Notes: generated from the letters alone by a model not told the origin. A DNA stretch of 15,791 nucleotides from SIG440 sp045580025 (GCA_045580025.1 JAZNNB010000035.1:1-15791); one strand, 5' to 3'. Positions 1 to 6,235 are shown, counted from the first letter of the stretch. Made by a program: numbers and translations.

Positions 1-7
1 TCAAAAC

Positions 8-541
8 CTACTTACAAAAATTTTCGATATAGTTTGTAATTGCATCACCGATAACCCGACGTGCCTCTTCCTTTCCGCTTACCTCATTGACAGCCGTGTC
101 CTTATGCTCAAGATTTTTATAAACCATAAAGAAGTGTCTCATTTCTTCAAAAATGTGAGCAGGAAGCTGGTCAATATCGGTGTAGTGGTTATACGTCGGG
201 TCACTGAAAGGTATAGCAATTATTTTTTCATCGCTCCTGTCGTTATCAATCATCGAAATCACACCTATGGGATATGCGCGTATAAGTGACATCGGTTCAA
301 GCGGCTCAGAGCAAAGAAGCAGCACATCAAGAGGGTCGTTGTCATCCCCATAAGTTCTCGGAATAAAACCGTAATTTGCGGGATAATGCGTCGAGGTATA
401 AAGGATGCGGTCGAGCATAATATATCCCGTCTCTTTGTCAAGCTCATACTTTTTCTTGCTGCCCTTTGAAATTTCAATCACACAAATGAAATCATCAACA
501 TTTATTCGTTTTGGTGAAATATCGTGCCATATATTTGACAT
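8..541 (-). CDS. ppa: inorganic pyrophosphatase, soluble family I
   Basis: This cytoplasmic enzyme hydrolyses pyrophosphate to two phosphates and so pulls biosynthetic reactions forward. The 177-residue protein is the usual length for bacterial family I. The signature DDNDPLDVLLL lies at about residues 66-76 and supplies the three metal-binding aspartates. Upstream are KYELDKETG and the YPANYGFIPRTYG block with the active-site Tyr and Arg. MIDNDRSDEK near residue 97 keeps the D-x4-D-x-K pattern, and VYKNLE near residue 140 gives the Tyr-Lys pair. All expected catalytic residues therefore appear present. The start at 541 is supported by an AAGGAG site at 549-554, 7 bases upstream. It is a single-gene unit with its own promoter, and the upstream tRNA-Ser unit is closed off by a terminator. 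No stop-proximal terminator is visible because the window begins 7 bases after the stop. Confidence 0.95.
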   Translation of the reverse strand: MSNIWHDISPKRINVDDFICVIEISKGSKKKYELDKETGYIMLDRILYTSTHYPANYGFIPRTYGDDNDPLDVLLLCSEPLEPMSLIRAYPIGVISMIDNDRSDEKIIAIPFSDPTYNHYTDIDQLPAHIFEEMRHFFMVYKNLEHKDTAVNEVSGKEEARRVIGDAITNYIENFCK

Positions 542-572
542 ATTAATTCTCCTTGTTTTCTTATTTAGATAT

Positions 573-601
573 ATTTTATACTATTTTAAAAATAAAATCA
601 A
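573..601 (-). promoter_or_regulatory. promoter of ppa
   Basis: On the minus strand TTGATT (596-601) and TAAAAT (573-578) are separated by exactly 17 bases, about 30 bases upstream of the ppa start codon. An overlapping TATAAA two bases upstream would give a 15-base spacer and is less likely. Confidence 0.65.
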
Positions 602-626
602 TACTAAATATTTTGAAATTAAATTC

Positions 627-652
627 AAAAAACGACTTGTTTCCACAAGTCG
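627..652 (-). terminator. intrinsic terminator of tRNA-Ser
   Basis: A perfect 8-bp stem (CGACTTGT at 633-640 with ACAAGTCG at 645-652, loop of four bases) is followed on the minus strand by six T residues (632-627). It lies directly after the 3' end of tRNA-Ser and before the ppa promoter. Confidence 0.85.
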
Positions 653-659
653 CTTTTTC

Positions 660-751
660 TGGAGGAGAGGATGGGATTCGAACCCACGGTACGCTATAAA
701 CGTACACAGCATTTCCAATGCTGCGCCTTAAACCATCTCGACCACCTCTCC
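660..751 (-). tRNA. tRNA-Ser(GGA)
   Basis: Read on the minus strand, this is a 92-nt class II tRNA. The acceptor stem is GGAGAGG (751-745) with CCTCTCC (670-664). The anticodon stem CAGCA/TGCTG encloses the loop TTGGAAA, so the anticodon is GGA and it reads UCC/UCU. The long variable arm, typical of tRNA-Ser, has the stem GTACG/CGTAC. The T arm is GTGGG-TTCGAAT-CCCAT. CCA is encoded (662-660). The base between the acceptor stem and CCA, the discriminator, is T (663 on the minus strand), where bacterial tRNA-Ser normally has G. The gene stands alone with its own promoter and terminator. Confidence 0.95.
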
Positions 752-763
752 GAGACCTAAATC

Positions 764-792
764 AGTATACTACATTTCCACAAAAAAATCAA
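764..792 (-). promoter_or_regulatory. promoter of tRNA-Ser
   Basis: TTGATT (792-787) and TATACT (769-764) on the minus strand are spaced by 17 bases. The predicted start of transcription falls about 6 bases before the mature tRNA 5' end. Confidence 0.7.
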
Positions 793-816
793 GCTATTAA
801 ATAAAAAAATTTTGGA

Positions 817-822
817 TATAAT
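817..822 (+). promoter_or_regulatory. -10 element of the HPr gene
   Basis: A perfect TATAAT lies 39 bases upstream of the HPr start codon. The matching -35 position (about 794-799) is a poor match, so promoter strength may depend on another factor or on the AT-rich context. The region overlaps the back of the divergent tRNA-Ser promoter. Confidence 0.5.
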
Positions 823-860
823 ATCATAAGTACAAACCTAAAAGAAAAGAGGGTACCAAA

Positions 861-1118
861 ATGAAAGAATTTGTATACAAAATAACCGACGAAATAGGCA
901 TTCACGCCCGTCCTGCAGGGCTTCTCGTTAAAAAAGCCTCCGAATTTGCCTCCGAAATAACCATCCATTTGGGCGAAAAGCAGGCAAGTGCAAAAAAGAT
1001 TTTTAGTGTTATGTCCCTTGGCGCCAAATGCGGTGACGAAATAAAAATCACCATCTATGGCGACGACGAAGACAAAGCCTCTATGGAAATGGAAGACTTT
1101 CTGAAAAGCAACCTTTAA
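861..1118 (+). CDS. HPr family phosphocarrier protein
   Basis: HPr is a small cytoplasmic protein that accepts phosphate from PTS enzyme I on a histidine and passes it to sugar-specific EIIA domains. The 85-residue length and the GIHARPAG motif (His15 with Arg17) are characteristic. The second family landmark reads KKIFSVMSLG at residues 45-54. In Bacillus HPr the equivalent segment has Ser46, the target of HPr kinase/phosphorylase, but residue 46 here is Lys. The protein therefore keeps the PTS phosphorylation site and lacks the regulatory one. No ptsI or other PTS gene is adjacent. The SD is modest (AGAGGG about 8 bases before the ATG). A strong convergent terminator follows. It could be the PTS HPr or a paralogue with a regulatory job, and I cannot tell which from this window. 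Confidence 0.9.
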   Translation: MKEFVYKITDEIGIHARPAGLLVKKASEFASEITIHLGEKQASAKKIFSVMSLGAKCGDEIKITIYGDDEDKASMEMEDFLKSNL

Positions 1119-1124
1119 ACAGCA

Positions 1125-1170
1125 AAGATACCTGCAGCCCGAATGGGCTGCAGGTATCTTTTTTATTTTT
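1125..1170 (+). terminator. terminator between the HPr gene and typA
   Basis: A perfect 16-bp inverted repeat (1125-1140 with 1145-1160, loop GAAT) runs into a T-rich tract on the plus strand. On the minus strand the following T tract is short, so it acts mainly for the HPr gene but may also stop typA transcripts, whose stop codon is at 1163-1165. Confidence 0.9.
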
Positions 1171-2986
1171 CTCTTGCTTTTGCCTTGAGGCGAAGCTGCG
1201 TGTCAAGAATACGTTTCCTGAGCCTTAAGCTCTTTGGTGTTACCTCCAAAAGCTCATCATCCGCCAAAAATTCAATACACATTTCAAGGCTAAGCCTGAT
1301 TGGTGGCACAAGCTTGAGTGCCTCGTCACTGCCAGACGCACGGGTATTTGTAAGCTGCTTTTTCTTGCAGACATTTACCGCCATATCCTCAAGCTTCGGG
1401 TTCATTCCCACAATCATACCCTCATAAACAGGTGTACCGGGTCCAATAAACAGCGAGCCTCTGTCCTGAATTTTAAAGAGCCCGTATCCCACAGCCTCAC
1501 CCGTGTCAAAGGAAACAAGTGAGCCTGTGTATCTTCTTGTTATCTCGCCCTTGTATGGCTGATATTCATAAAATATGGAGTTCAGTATGCCCTCACCCTT
1601 GGTATCTGTCAAAAACTCGTTTCGATAGCCAAGAAGTCCACGAGCAGGGATAAGATATTCAAGACGCATACGGTCGCTTCCCTGAGGCGCCATCTGTGTA
1701 AGCTCACCCTTGCGCGAACCCATCTTTTCCATAACAGCACCCATTGTGGCCTCGGGCACATCAATAACCAGCTTTTCAATGGGTTCACAAAGTGTTCCGT
1801 CAATTTCCTTAAACAAAACCTTTGGTGTGCTCACCGAAAATTCATAACCCTCACGGCGCATTGTCTCAATGAGGATTGAAATATGCATTTCACCTCTGCC
1901 TGCCACACGGAAAGTATCGGTTGTCTCGCCATCTTCAACCCTTAGGGACACATCTTTCAGCATCTCTTTCATAAGCCTGTCACGGATTTGTCTTGATGTG
2001 ACAAACTTGCCCTCTTTGCCTGCAAAGGGGCTGTCGTTTACTGCAAAAGTCATTTCAATGGTAGGCTCACCGATTTTCACAAAAGGCATCGGCTCTGGCT
2101 TTGTAACAGATGCCACAGTATCACCGATTGTGATATCAGGGATTCCCGACACACAAACAATATCCCCCACCTTTGCAGAGTCAACGGCAGTTCTGCCAAG
2201 GCCATCTATCTGATATATATTAGAAATCTTCGCCTTGTAGGGTGCGTGCTTTTGGTGATAATCGCAAACCATAATCTCCTGATTTTGGCGAAGCTCACCA
2301 CGCTCAATTCTGCCGATTGCCATTCGTCCTACATAGTCATTATAGTCGATTGAAGAAACCAACATCTGAACTTCATCATCAGCATCACCCTCGGGTGCTG
2401 GAATATGCTCAACTATGGTCTTAAACAAAAGCTCAAGGTCTTTGCCCGGTGAATATGGGTTGAGGGTTGCAGTCCCCGCCCTGCCTGAACAGAAGATAAT
2501 GGGGCTGTCAATCTGTTCATCATTTGCATCAAGGTCCAAAAGAAGCTCCAGAACCTCATCAGGAATTTCGTCAAGACGTGCATCGGGTCTGTCTATTTTG
2601 TTCACAACGATTATAATTCTGTGCTGCATTTCAAGAGCTTTTTGAAGCACAAATCTCGTCTGTGGCATCGGACCCTCCGCCGCATCAACAAGCAAAATTA
2701 CACCGTTAACCATCTTGAGAATTCTCTCCACCTCACCGCTGAAATCAGCGTGCCCTGGGGTGTCAATAATATTCATCTTTATATCTTTATAATAAACCGA
2801 GGTGTTTTTTGCGAGAATGGTGATTCCCCTCTCTCTTTCAAGGTCGCCGTTGTCCATAACACGTTCCTCAACCACCTGATTTTCACGATAAACACCGCCC
2901 TGCTTCAGCATTTCGTCAACCAAGGTTGTCTTTCCGTGGTCAACGTGGGCGATAATTGCTACATTTCTCAAATCTTCTCTTTTCAT
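1163..2986 (-). CDS. typA: ribosome-associated translational GTPase TypA/BipA
   Basis: TypA/BipA is an EF-G-like GTPase that binds the ribosome and supports ribosome assembly and growth under stress, especially cold. The protein is 607 residues, the normal size. The G1 motif AHVDHGKT is at residues 13-20, the switch I region RERGITILAKN near 51-61, G3 DTPGH at 75-79 and G4 NKID at 129-132. EF-G-like domains and the TypA-specific C-terminal region with GLLGYRNEFLTDT follow. The reading frame is open a further 8 codons upstream, but I place the start at 2986 because AAAGGAG lies 7 bases before that ATG and would be inside the coding region with the longer start. It is transcribed from its own 17-spacer promoter. 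Next upstream is an unusual structured RNA, separated from typA by two terminator-like hairpins. Confidence 0.96.
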   Translation of the reverse strand: MKREDLRNVAIIAHVDHGKTTLVDEMLKQGGVYRENQVVEERVMDNGDLERERGITILAKNTSVYYKDIKMNIIDTPGHADFSGEVERILKMVNGVILLVDAAEGPMPQTRFVLQKALEMQHRIIIVVNKIDRPDARLDEIPDEVLELLLDLDANDEQIDSPIIFCSGRAGTATLNPYSPGKDLELLFKTIVEHIPAPEGDADDEVQMLVSSIDYNDYVGRMAIGRIERGELRQNQEIMVCDYHQKHAPYKAKISNIYQIDGLGRTAVDSAKVGDIVCVSGIPDITIGDTVASVTKPEPMPFVKIGEPTIEMTFAVNDSPFAGKEGKFVTSRQIRDRLMKEMLKDVSLRVEDGETTDTFRVAGRGEMHISILIETMRREGYEFSVSTPKVLFKEIDGTLCEPIEKLVIDVPEATMGAVMEKMGSRKGELTQMAPQGSDRMRLEYLIPARGLLGYRNEFLTDTKGEGILNSIFYEYQPYKGEITRRYTGSLVSFDTGEAVGYGLFKIQDRGSLFIGPGTPVYEGMIVGMNPKLEDMAVNVCKKKQLTNTRASGSDEALKLVPPIRLSLEMCIEFLADDELLEVTPKSLRLRKRILDTQLRLKAKAREK

Positions 2987-3015
2987 AAATTCGCTCCTTT
3001 TTTGTACCAAACGCT

Positions 3016-3044
3016 ATTATACAACTTTTTTTGCCGTTTGTCTA
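3016..3044 (-). promoter_or_regulatory. promoter of typA
   Basis: TAGACA (3044-3039) and a perfect TATAAT (3021-3016) on the minus strand are spaced by 17 bases, 30 bases before the typA ATG. This gives a short leader carrying only the SD. Confidence 0.75.
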
Positions 3045-3064
3045 CCGCTTTGAAAATATTTTTC

Positions 3065-3104
3065 AAAAAGAGCAAAGCCCCGTCAAATATAGCAAGGCTT
3101 TTGC
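3065..3104 (-). terminator. probable second terminator upstream of typA
   Basis: On the minus strand GCAAAAGCC (3104-3096) pairs with GGCTTTGC (3079-3072) with one bulged base and a 16-base loop, followed by TC and five T residues. It lies between the structured RNA's own terminator and the typA promoter, where it could act as a backup terminator. There is no recognisable gene between the two terminators. Confidence 0.4.
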
Positions 3105-3140
3105 AAGAAGCTTGTGTCGCAGCAATTCAGTGCGTTTAAA

Positions 3141-3171
3141 ACAAAAAAGGTGCACGGCAGCGCCGTACACC
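3141..3171 (-). terminator. intrinsic terminator of the structured RNA
   Basis: GGTGTACGGC (3171-3162) pairs with GCCGTGCACC (3158-3149) over 10 bp, including one T-G wobble that becomes a C-A mismatch on the plus strand. Six T residues follow on the minus strand (3148-3143 region). Orientation is therefore minus. Confidence 0.8.
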
Positions 3172-3299
3172 GAAAAACGCACTGCCAGTCGCCAGACAAA
3201 ATTTAAACAGACATCTAGGTATGCATAAATAAGCAGTGCATTTTTACCAAGAGGTAAAAAAATACACACCTAAACATCCTTTATTAAATTTTATCTGGC
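3141..3299 (-). ncRNA. unassigned pseudoknotted structured RNA, about 160 nt
   Basis: The minus strand folds into a compact, ordered structure. P1 is 16 bp (3299-3284 with 3206-3191, one G-U). A 5-by-3 internal loop leads to P2, 16 bp (3278-3263 with 3225-3210) with five G-U pairs. Inside P2 is hairpin P3, 8 bp (3260-3253 with 3248-3241). A single-stranded segment after P3 (3240-3232, core GCACTGC) is complementary over 9 bp to 3186-3178 (core GCAGTGC), just 3' of P1, giving a pseudoknot, and the terminator follows at once. All wobble pairs become A-C mismatches on the plus strand, which fixes the strand. A promoter-like element predicts transcription to begin at 3299, the first base of P1. 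Nothing here codes for a convincing protein. It does not resemble 6S RNA, which has a large central bubble, nor tmRNA, RNase P or SRP RNA. It could be a stand-alone regulatory RNA or a riboswitch-like leader; the class is unknown to me. Confidence 0.7.
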
Positions 3300-3305
3300 A
3301 CAAAT

Positions 3306-3334
3306 ATAATACCACATCTTTTCCCTTTTATAAA
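3306..3334 (-). promoter_or_regulatory. promoter of the structured RNA
   Basis: TTTATA (3334-3329) and TATTAT (3311-3306) are spaced by 17 bases on the minus strand. Counting seven bases past the -10 hexamer puts +1 at 3299, a G that is exactly the first paired base of the RNA's terminal stem. The -35 matches the consensus at only four of six positions. Confidence 0.55.
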
Positions 3335-3364
3335 GAAAAACTTTTTCCATATATTCCCCTTTTC

Positions 3365-3393
3365 TTGACAAACTTCTGCTTTGTTGGTATACT
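3365..3393 (+). promoter_or_regulatory. promoter of mscL
   Basis: A perfect TTGACA (3365-3370), a 17-base spacer and TATACT (3388-3393) lie 36 bases before the mscL start codon. This strong housekeeping promoter is divergent from the promoter of the structured RNA, whose -35 is about 30 bases away. Confidence 0.85.
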
Positions 3394-3429
3394 GGTTTCA
3401 TAAGTTTAAAACGAAAGGTTGTATAATTT

Positions 3430-3870
3430 ATGTGGGAAGAATTCAAAAAATTTGCATTTAAAGGCAACGTAATCGACATGGCAGTCGGCGTTGTTGTAGG
3501 CGGTGCATTCAGCACAATCGTAAACTCTTTGGTTAAAGACATCATTATGCCAGTATTTGGTTTTATCACCGCAGGTATGGATTTCACAGCCCTCAAGCTT
3601 GTTCTATCTGAAGCAACGGAAGAAAAAGCGGAAGCCGCTATCCTTTACGGCTCATTTATCCAGAACATCATCAGCTTTTTGATTATTGCCTTTTCAATTT
3701 TCATTGTTATCAAAGGCATCACAAAGGCACAGTCTTTAAGAAAAGCTCCCGAGCCTGAAGTTATTGAAGAAGCACCAAAAGCTCCGACTCAGGAAGAGCT
3801 CCTTGCCGAAATCCGTGATCTCTTAAAAGCATCTGCCGTTGCTCCCGCTCTGGAAGAAGCAAAGGACTAA
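3430..3870 (+). CDS. mscL: large-conductance mechanosensitive channel MscL
   Basis: MscL is a homopentameric inner-membrane pore that opens under membrane tension to release solutes on hypo-osmotic shock. The 146-residue protein begins with the short amphipathic N-helix MWEEFKKFAFKGN. TM1 follows (about 15-43) with the glycine- and alanine-rich pore-lining stretch DMAVGVVVGGAFSTIV, a periplasmic loop (44-68), TM2 (about 70-97), a Pro/Glu/Ala-rich linker, and the cytoplasmic helix EELLAEIRDLLK (122-133) that forms the C-terminal bundle. The length is normal for the family. The SD is weak (AAAGG about 12 bases upstream), which may limit translation despite the strong promoter. The gene is monocistronic, with its own promoter and a strong terminator. 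Confidence 0.96.
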   Translation: MWEEFKKFAFKGNVIDMAVGVVVGGAFSTIVNSLVKDIIMPVFGFITAGMDFTALKLVLSEATEEKAEAAILYGSFIQNIISFLIIAFSIFIVIKGITKAQSLRKAPEPEVIEEAPKAPTQEELLAEIRDLLKASAVAPALEEAKD

Positions 3871-3884
3871 ACACCAAAAACAGC

Positions 3885-3920
3885 AATCCCCGATTGAGCT
3901 TTCAATCGGGGATTTTTCTT
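3885..3920 (+). terminator. terminator between mscL and glnN
   Basis: A perfect 13-bp stem (3885-3897 with 3902-3914, loop GCTT) runs into TTTTTCTTT on the plus strand. The glnN stop codon at 3920-3922 abuts it, so the hairpin may serve both convergent genes. Confidence 0.9.
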
Positions 3921-6007
3921 TATTTTATACTGAATATTATATCGCCATAAGAGGGAACAGGCCAAAAACCTCTGTCAGATTCAGCCTCAACACTGTCAAC
4001 CAAAAATCTCAGTTTTTCCATCTTGGGAATAATGCTGTCAGCAAAGAACCTTGCCACCTCAAGCGTTGTGCCGTCTGGCACATTTTTAAGGTCGCATTCC
4101 AGAGCATTGTTTATCTCTGTGATTTCATCAGCCACCGCCGCTATCTTTTTAAGAGCTCCCTTTTCTGTTTCAAAAGGAATATCCGCACAAACCTCACGCT
4201 TTGCGATAATTGTTTCACAAAGGCCTCTCTGAATTTCCGAAATAGCAGGTGAATAATCCTTTTTCACCATATCCACCATGGTAAGAGCCTCGATGTTCAC
4301 AAGCTTTGAGTACTGCTCAAGCAAAATCTCATATCTTGCACGCATTTCGGTTTCATTATAAACCCCGTGGCGCTTGAACAAATCAAGATTTTCCTGCTTT
4401 ATGTAATAAGGCAGTGCATCAACGGTAGTCCTAAGATTAAGAAGTCCACGTTTTTCAGCATCAAGCACCCAATCCTCTGAGTATCCGTTTCCGTCAAAGA
4501 TGACCGCATCGTGTTCTGTTATAACTCGCTTAAGGAGAGTATGTACAGCACCAAGGAAATCAGGCTTACCCTCAAGCTCGTCTGCAAATAGACTCAGCTC
4601 ATCCGCAACGATTGTATTGAGCATAATATTTGAGCAAGCAATGGATGCACTCGAGCCAAGCATACGGAATTCAAATTTGTTTCCAGTAAAGGCAAACGGC
4701 GACGTTCTATTTCTATCGGTTGAATCCTTGGGGAACACAGGAAGAGCGTTTACCCCAACCTTCATTGTCTGTCTTCCCGACTGAACATAATCGTTGTCAG
4801 CCTTTATTGCCTCCAAAACTCCTGCAAGCTCTGTACCAAGGAACATTGAAATAATAGCAGGCGGAGCCTCGTGTGCACCAAGACGGTGGTCGTTTCCGGC
4901 ACTTGCTGCTGAAATACGAAGCAAATCCTGATGCTTATGCACCGCACTGATAACAGCACAGAGAAAAACCAAAAATTGTGCATTGTCGTGTGGGGATTTT
5001 CCTGGTTCAAAAAGGTTCTCACCTGTGTTCGTAGTGAGAGACCAGTTGTTATGCTTACCGCTTCCGTTTATGCCCTCAAAGGGCTTCTCGTGAAGAAGGC
5101 AAACCATACCGTGTCTCTCTGCAACCACTTTCATCATTTCCATAGTAAGCTGATTGTGGTCTGTCGCAATATTAACAGTAGTGAAAATCGGTGCCAGCTC
5201 GTGCTGAGCAGGTGCCGCCTCGTTGTGCTTTGTTTTTGCCAAAATTCCAAGTTTCCAAAGCTCTTCATCAAGTTCTTTCATATATGCCGAAACCCTTGAC
5301 TTAAGCTTTCCGAAATAATGGTCTTCAAGCTCCTGTCCCTTTGGCGCAGGTGTGCCGAAAAGTGTTCTTCCGCAATATATAAGGTCCTTGCGCTGTTCAA
5401 ACACTTCCTTGTCGATGAGGAAGTATTCCTGCTCAGGGCCAACAGTGGGGACAACCCGCACTACATCATTTTTGCCAAAGAGCCTCAAAATTCTCACAGC
5501 CTGACGACTCACAGCCTCCATTGAACGAAGAAGAGGCGTCTTTTTATCCAAAGACTCTCCGCCATAAGAACAAAAAGCAGTGGGGATACAAAGAGTTCCA
5601 TCTTTAATAAACGCATAAGACGTAGGGTCCCAAGCGGTATAACCTCTTGCCTCAAATGTAGCACGAAGTCCGCCAGACGGAAAGCTTGAAGCATCAGGTT
5701 CGCCTTTTATAAGCTCCTTGCCCGAAAATTCCATAATGATGTTTCCTCCGCTGCTTGGAGTAATAAAACTATCATGCTTTTCAGCAGTAACGCCCGTCAT
5801 AGGCTGGAACCAGTGGGTAAAATGTGTTGCGCCCTTTTCAATAGCCCACTCCTTCATAGCGGATGCAATTTCATCCGCAACAGCACGGTCAAGAACTTCA
5901 CCGTTGTTTATAGTTTTTTTAAGTGCTCTGTAAATATCTCTGGGCAGTCTTTCTTTCATAACTGTTTCGTTGAAAACAAGGCTGCCAAAAATTTCAGGTA
6001 TATTCAT
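3920..6007 (-). CDS. glnN: glutamine synthetase type III
   Basis: The enzyme condenses ammonia and glutamate with ATP to form glutamine in the cytoplasm and is a main entry of nitrogen. At 695 residues it is of the large type III class (about 700) and much longer than GlnA types I or II (about 350-470). Class motifs are clear: GKELIKGEPDASSFPSGGLR (residues 96-115), GPEQEYFLID (190-199), HNEAAPAQHELAP (261-273), NGSGKHNNWSL (314-324, ATP/glutamate site) and DRNRTSPFAFTGNKFEFR (431-448). The frame is open 11 codons further upstream, but I choose 6007 because a GGGGGGA site stands 7-8 bases before this ATG and would otherwise be coding. A perfect promoter followed by an intrinsic terminator in the leader suggests expression is set by antitermination or attenuation. 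No regulator gene is adjacent. Confidence 0.96.
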   Translation of the reverse strand: MNIPEIFGSLVFNETVMKERLPRDIYRALKKTINNGEVLDRAVADEIASAMKEWAIEKGATHFTHWFQPMTGVTAEKHDSFITPSSGGNIIMEFSGKELIKGEPDASSFPSGGLRATFEARGYTAWDPTSYAFIKDGTLCIPTAFCSYGGESLDKKTPLLRSMEAVSRQAVRILRLFGKNDVVRVVPTVGPEQEYFLIDKEVFEQRKDLIYCGRTLFGTPAPKGQELEDHYFGKLKSRVSAYMKELDEELWKLGILAKTKHNEAAPAQHELAPIFTTVNIATDHNQLTMEMMKVVAERHGMVCLLHEKPFEGINGSGKHNNWSLTTNTGENLFEPGKSPHDNAQFLVFLCAVISAVHKHQDLLRISAASAGNDHRLGAHEAPPAIISMFLGTELAGVLEAIKADNDYVQSGRQTMKVGVNALPVFPKDSTDRNRTSPFAFTGNKFEFRMLGSSASIACSNIMLNTIVADELSLFADELEGKPDFLGAVHTLLKRVITEHDAVIFDGNGYSEDWVLDAEKRGLLNLRTTVDALPYYIKQENLDLFKRHGVYNETEMRARYEILLEQYSKLVNIEALTMVDMVKKDYSPAISEIQRGLCETIIAKREVCADIPFETEKGALKKIAAVADEITEINNALECDLKNVPDGTTLEVARFFADSIIPKMEKLRFLVDSVEAESDRGFWPVPSYGDIIFSIK

Positions 6008-6044
6008 AAAGCTTTCCCCCCTACGTAAAATCCACATCAAATAC

Positions 6045-6074
6045 TAAAAAAAGTGCTGTGGGCAACCCCACAGC
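6045..6074 (-). terminator. leader terminator (attenuator) of glnN
   Basis: On the minus strand GTGCTGTGGG (6074-6065) and CCCACAGCAC (6061-6052) form a perfect 10-bp stem with loop GTTG, followed immediately by seven T residues (6051-6045). It lies between the glnN promoter and its SD, so it would end most transcripts at about 45 nt unless it is prevented from forming. On the plus strand no T tract follows, so it does not serve the divergent rpsT. Confidence 0.8.
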
Positions 6075-6095
6075 ACCCATTTGTTTTACAGATAA

Positions 6096-6124
6096 ATTAT
6101 ACACTTTGGGGGCTGTTTTGTCAA
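6096..6124 (-). promoter_or_regulatory. consensus promoter of glnN
   Basis: TTGACA (6124-6119), a 17-base spacer and TATAAT (6101-6096) on the minus strand match the sigma-A consensus perfectly. The predicted +1 is about 6089, only 15 bases before the leader terminator stem. Confidence 0.9.
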
Positions 6125-6160
6125 TACAATTAAAAAAAATATAAAATTTTAAAAAAAGTC

Positions 6161-6189
6161 TTGATTTTTCAAATTATCTGTGGTATTAT
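6161..6189 (+). promoter_or_regulatory. promoter of rpsT
   Basis: TTGATT (6161-6166), a 17-base spacer and TATTAT (6184-6189) lie 46 bases before the rpsT start codon, divergent from the glnN promoter. Confidence 0.75.
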
Positions 6190-6235
6190 ATTGTAAGTTG
6201 ACTTAAGATTTAGATTATTAAGCGGAGGTGAAATT

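Noticed and set aside
2987..3010. Eight extra N-terminal codons of typA
   Set aside because: They would contain the AAAGGAG site that correctly serves the ATG at 2986, and the -10 promoter element lies only 6 bases before the longer frame's first codon.
3063..3269. Open frame of 68 codons on the minus strand upstream of typA
   Set aside because: It runs across the terminator and half of the structured RNA, has no SD, and its peptide looks like translated AT-rich noncoding DNA.
3141..3299. Reading the structured RNA on the plus strand
   Set aside because: P1, P2, the pseudoknot and the terminator all gain A-C mismatches on that strand, and no T tract follows the structure in that direction.
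3141..3299. Naming this RNA 6S RNA, tmRNA or a known riboswitch
   Set aside because: There is no large central bubble, no tRNA-like end and no riboswitch consensus that I can recognise. Without a covariance-model search a name would be a guess.
3291..3596. 101-codon minus-strand frame over the mscL start
   Set aside because: It is antisense to conserved mscL sequence and its promoter, and has no family resemblance.
5048..5066. Suspected absence of a second ammonia-assimilation motif in glnN (His instead of Asn in LGAHEAPPA, and similar small differences)
   Set aside because: I am not certain that Asn is invariant in type III enzymes, and the other catalytic blocks are intact, so I do not claim a defect.
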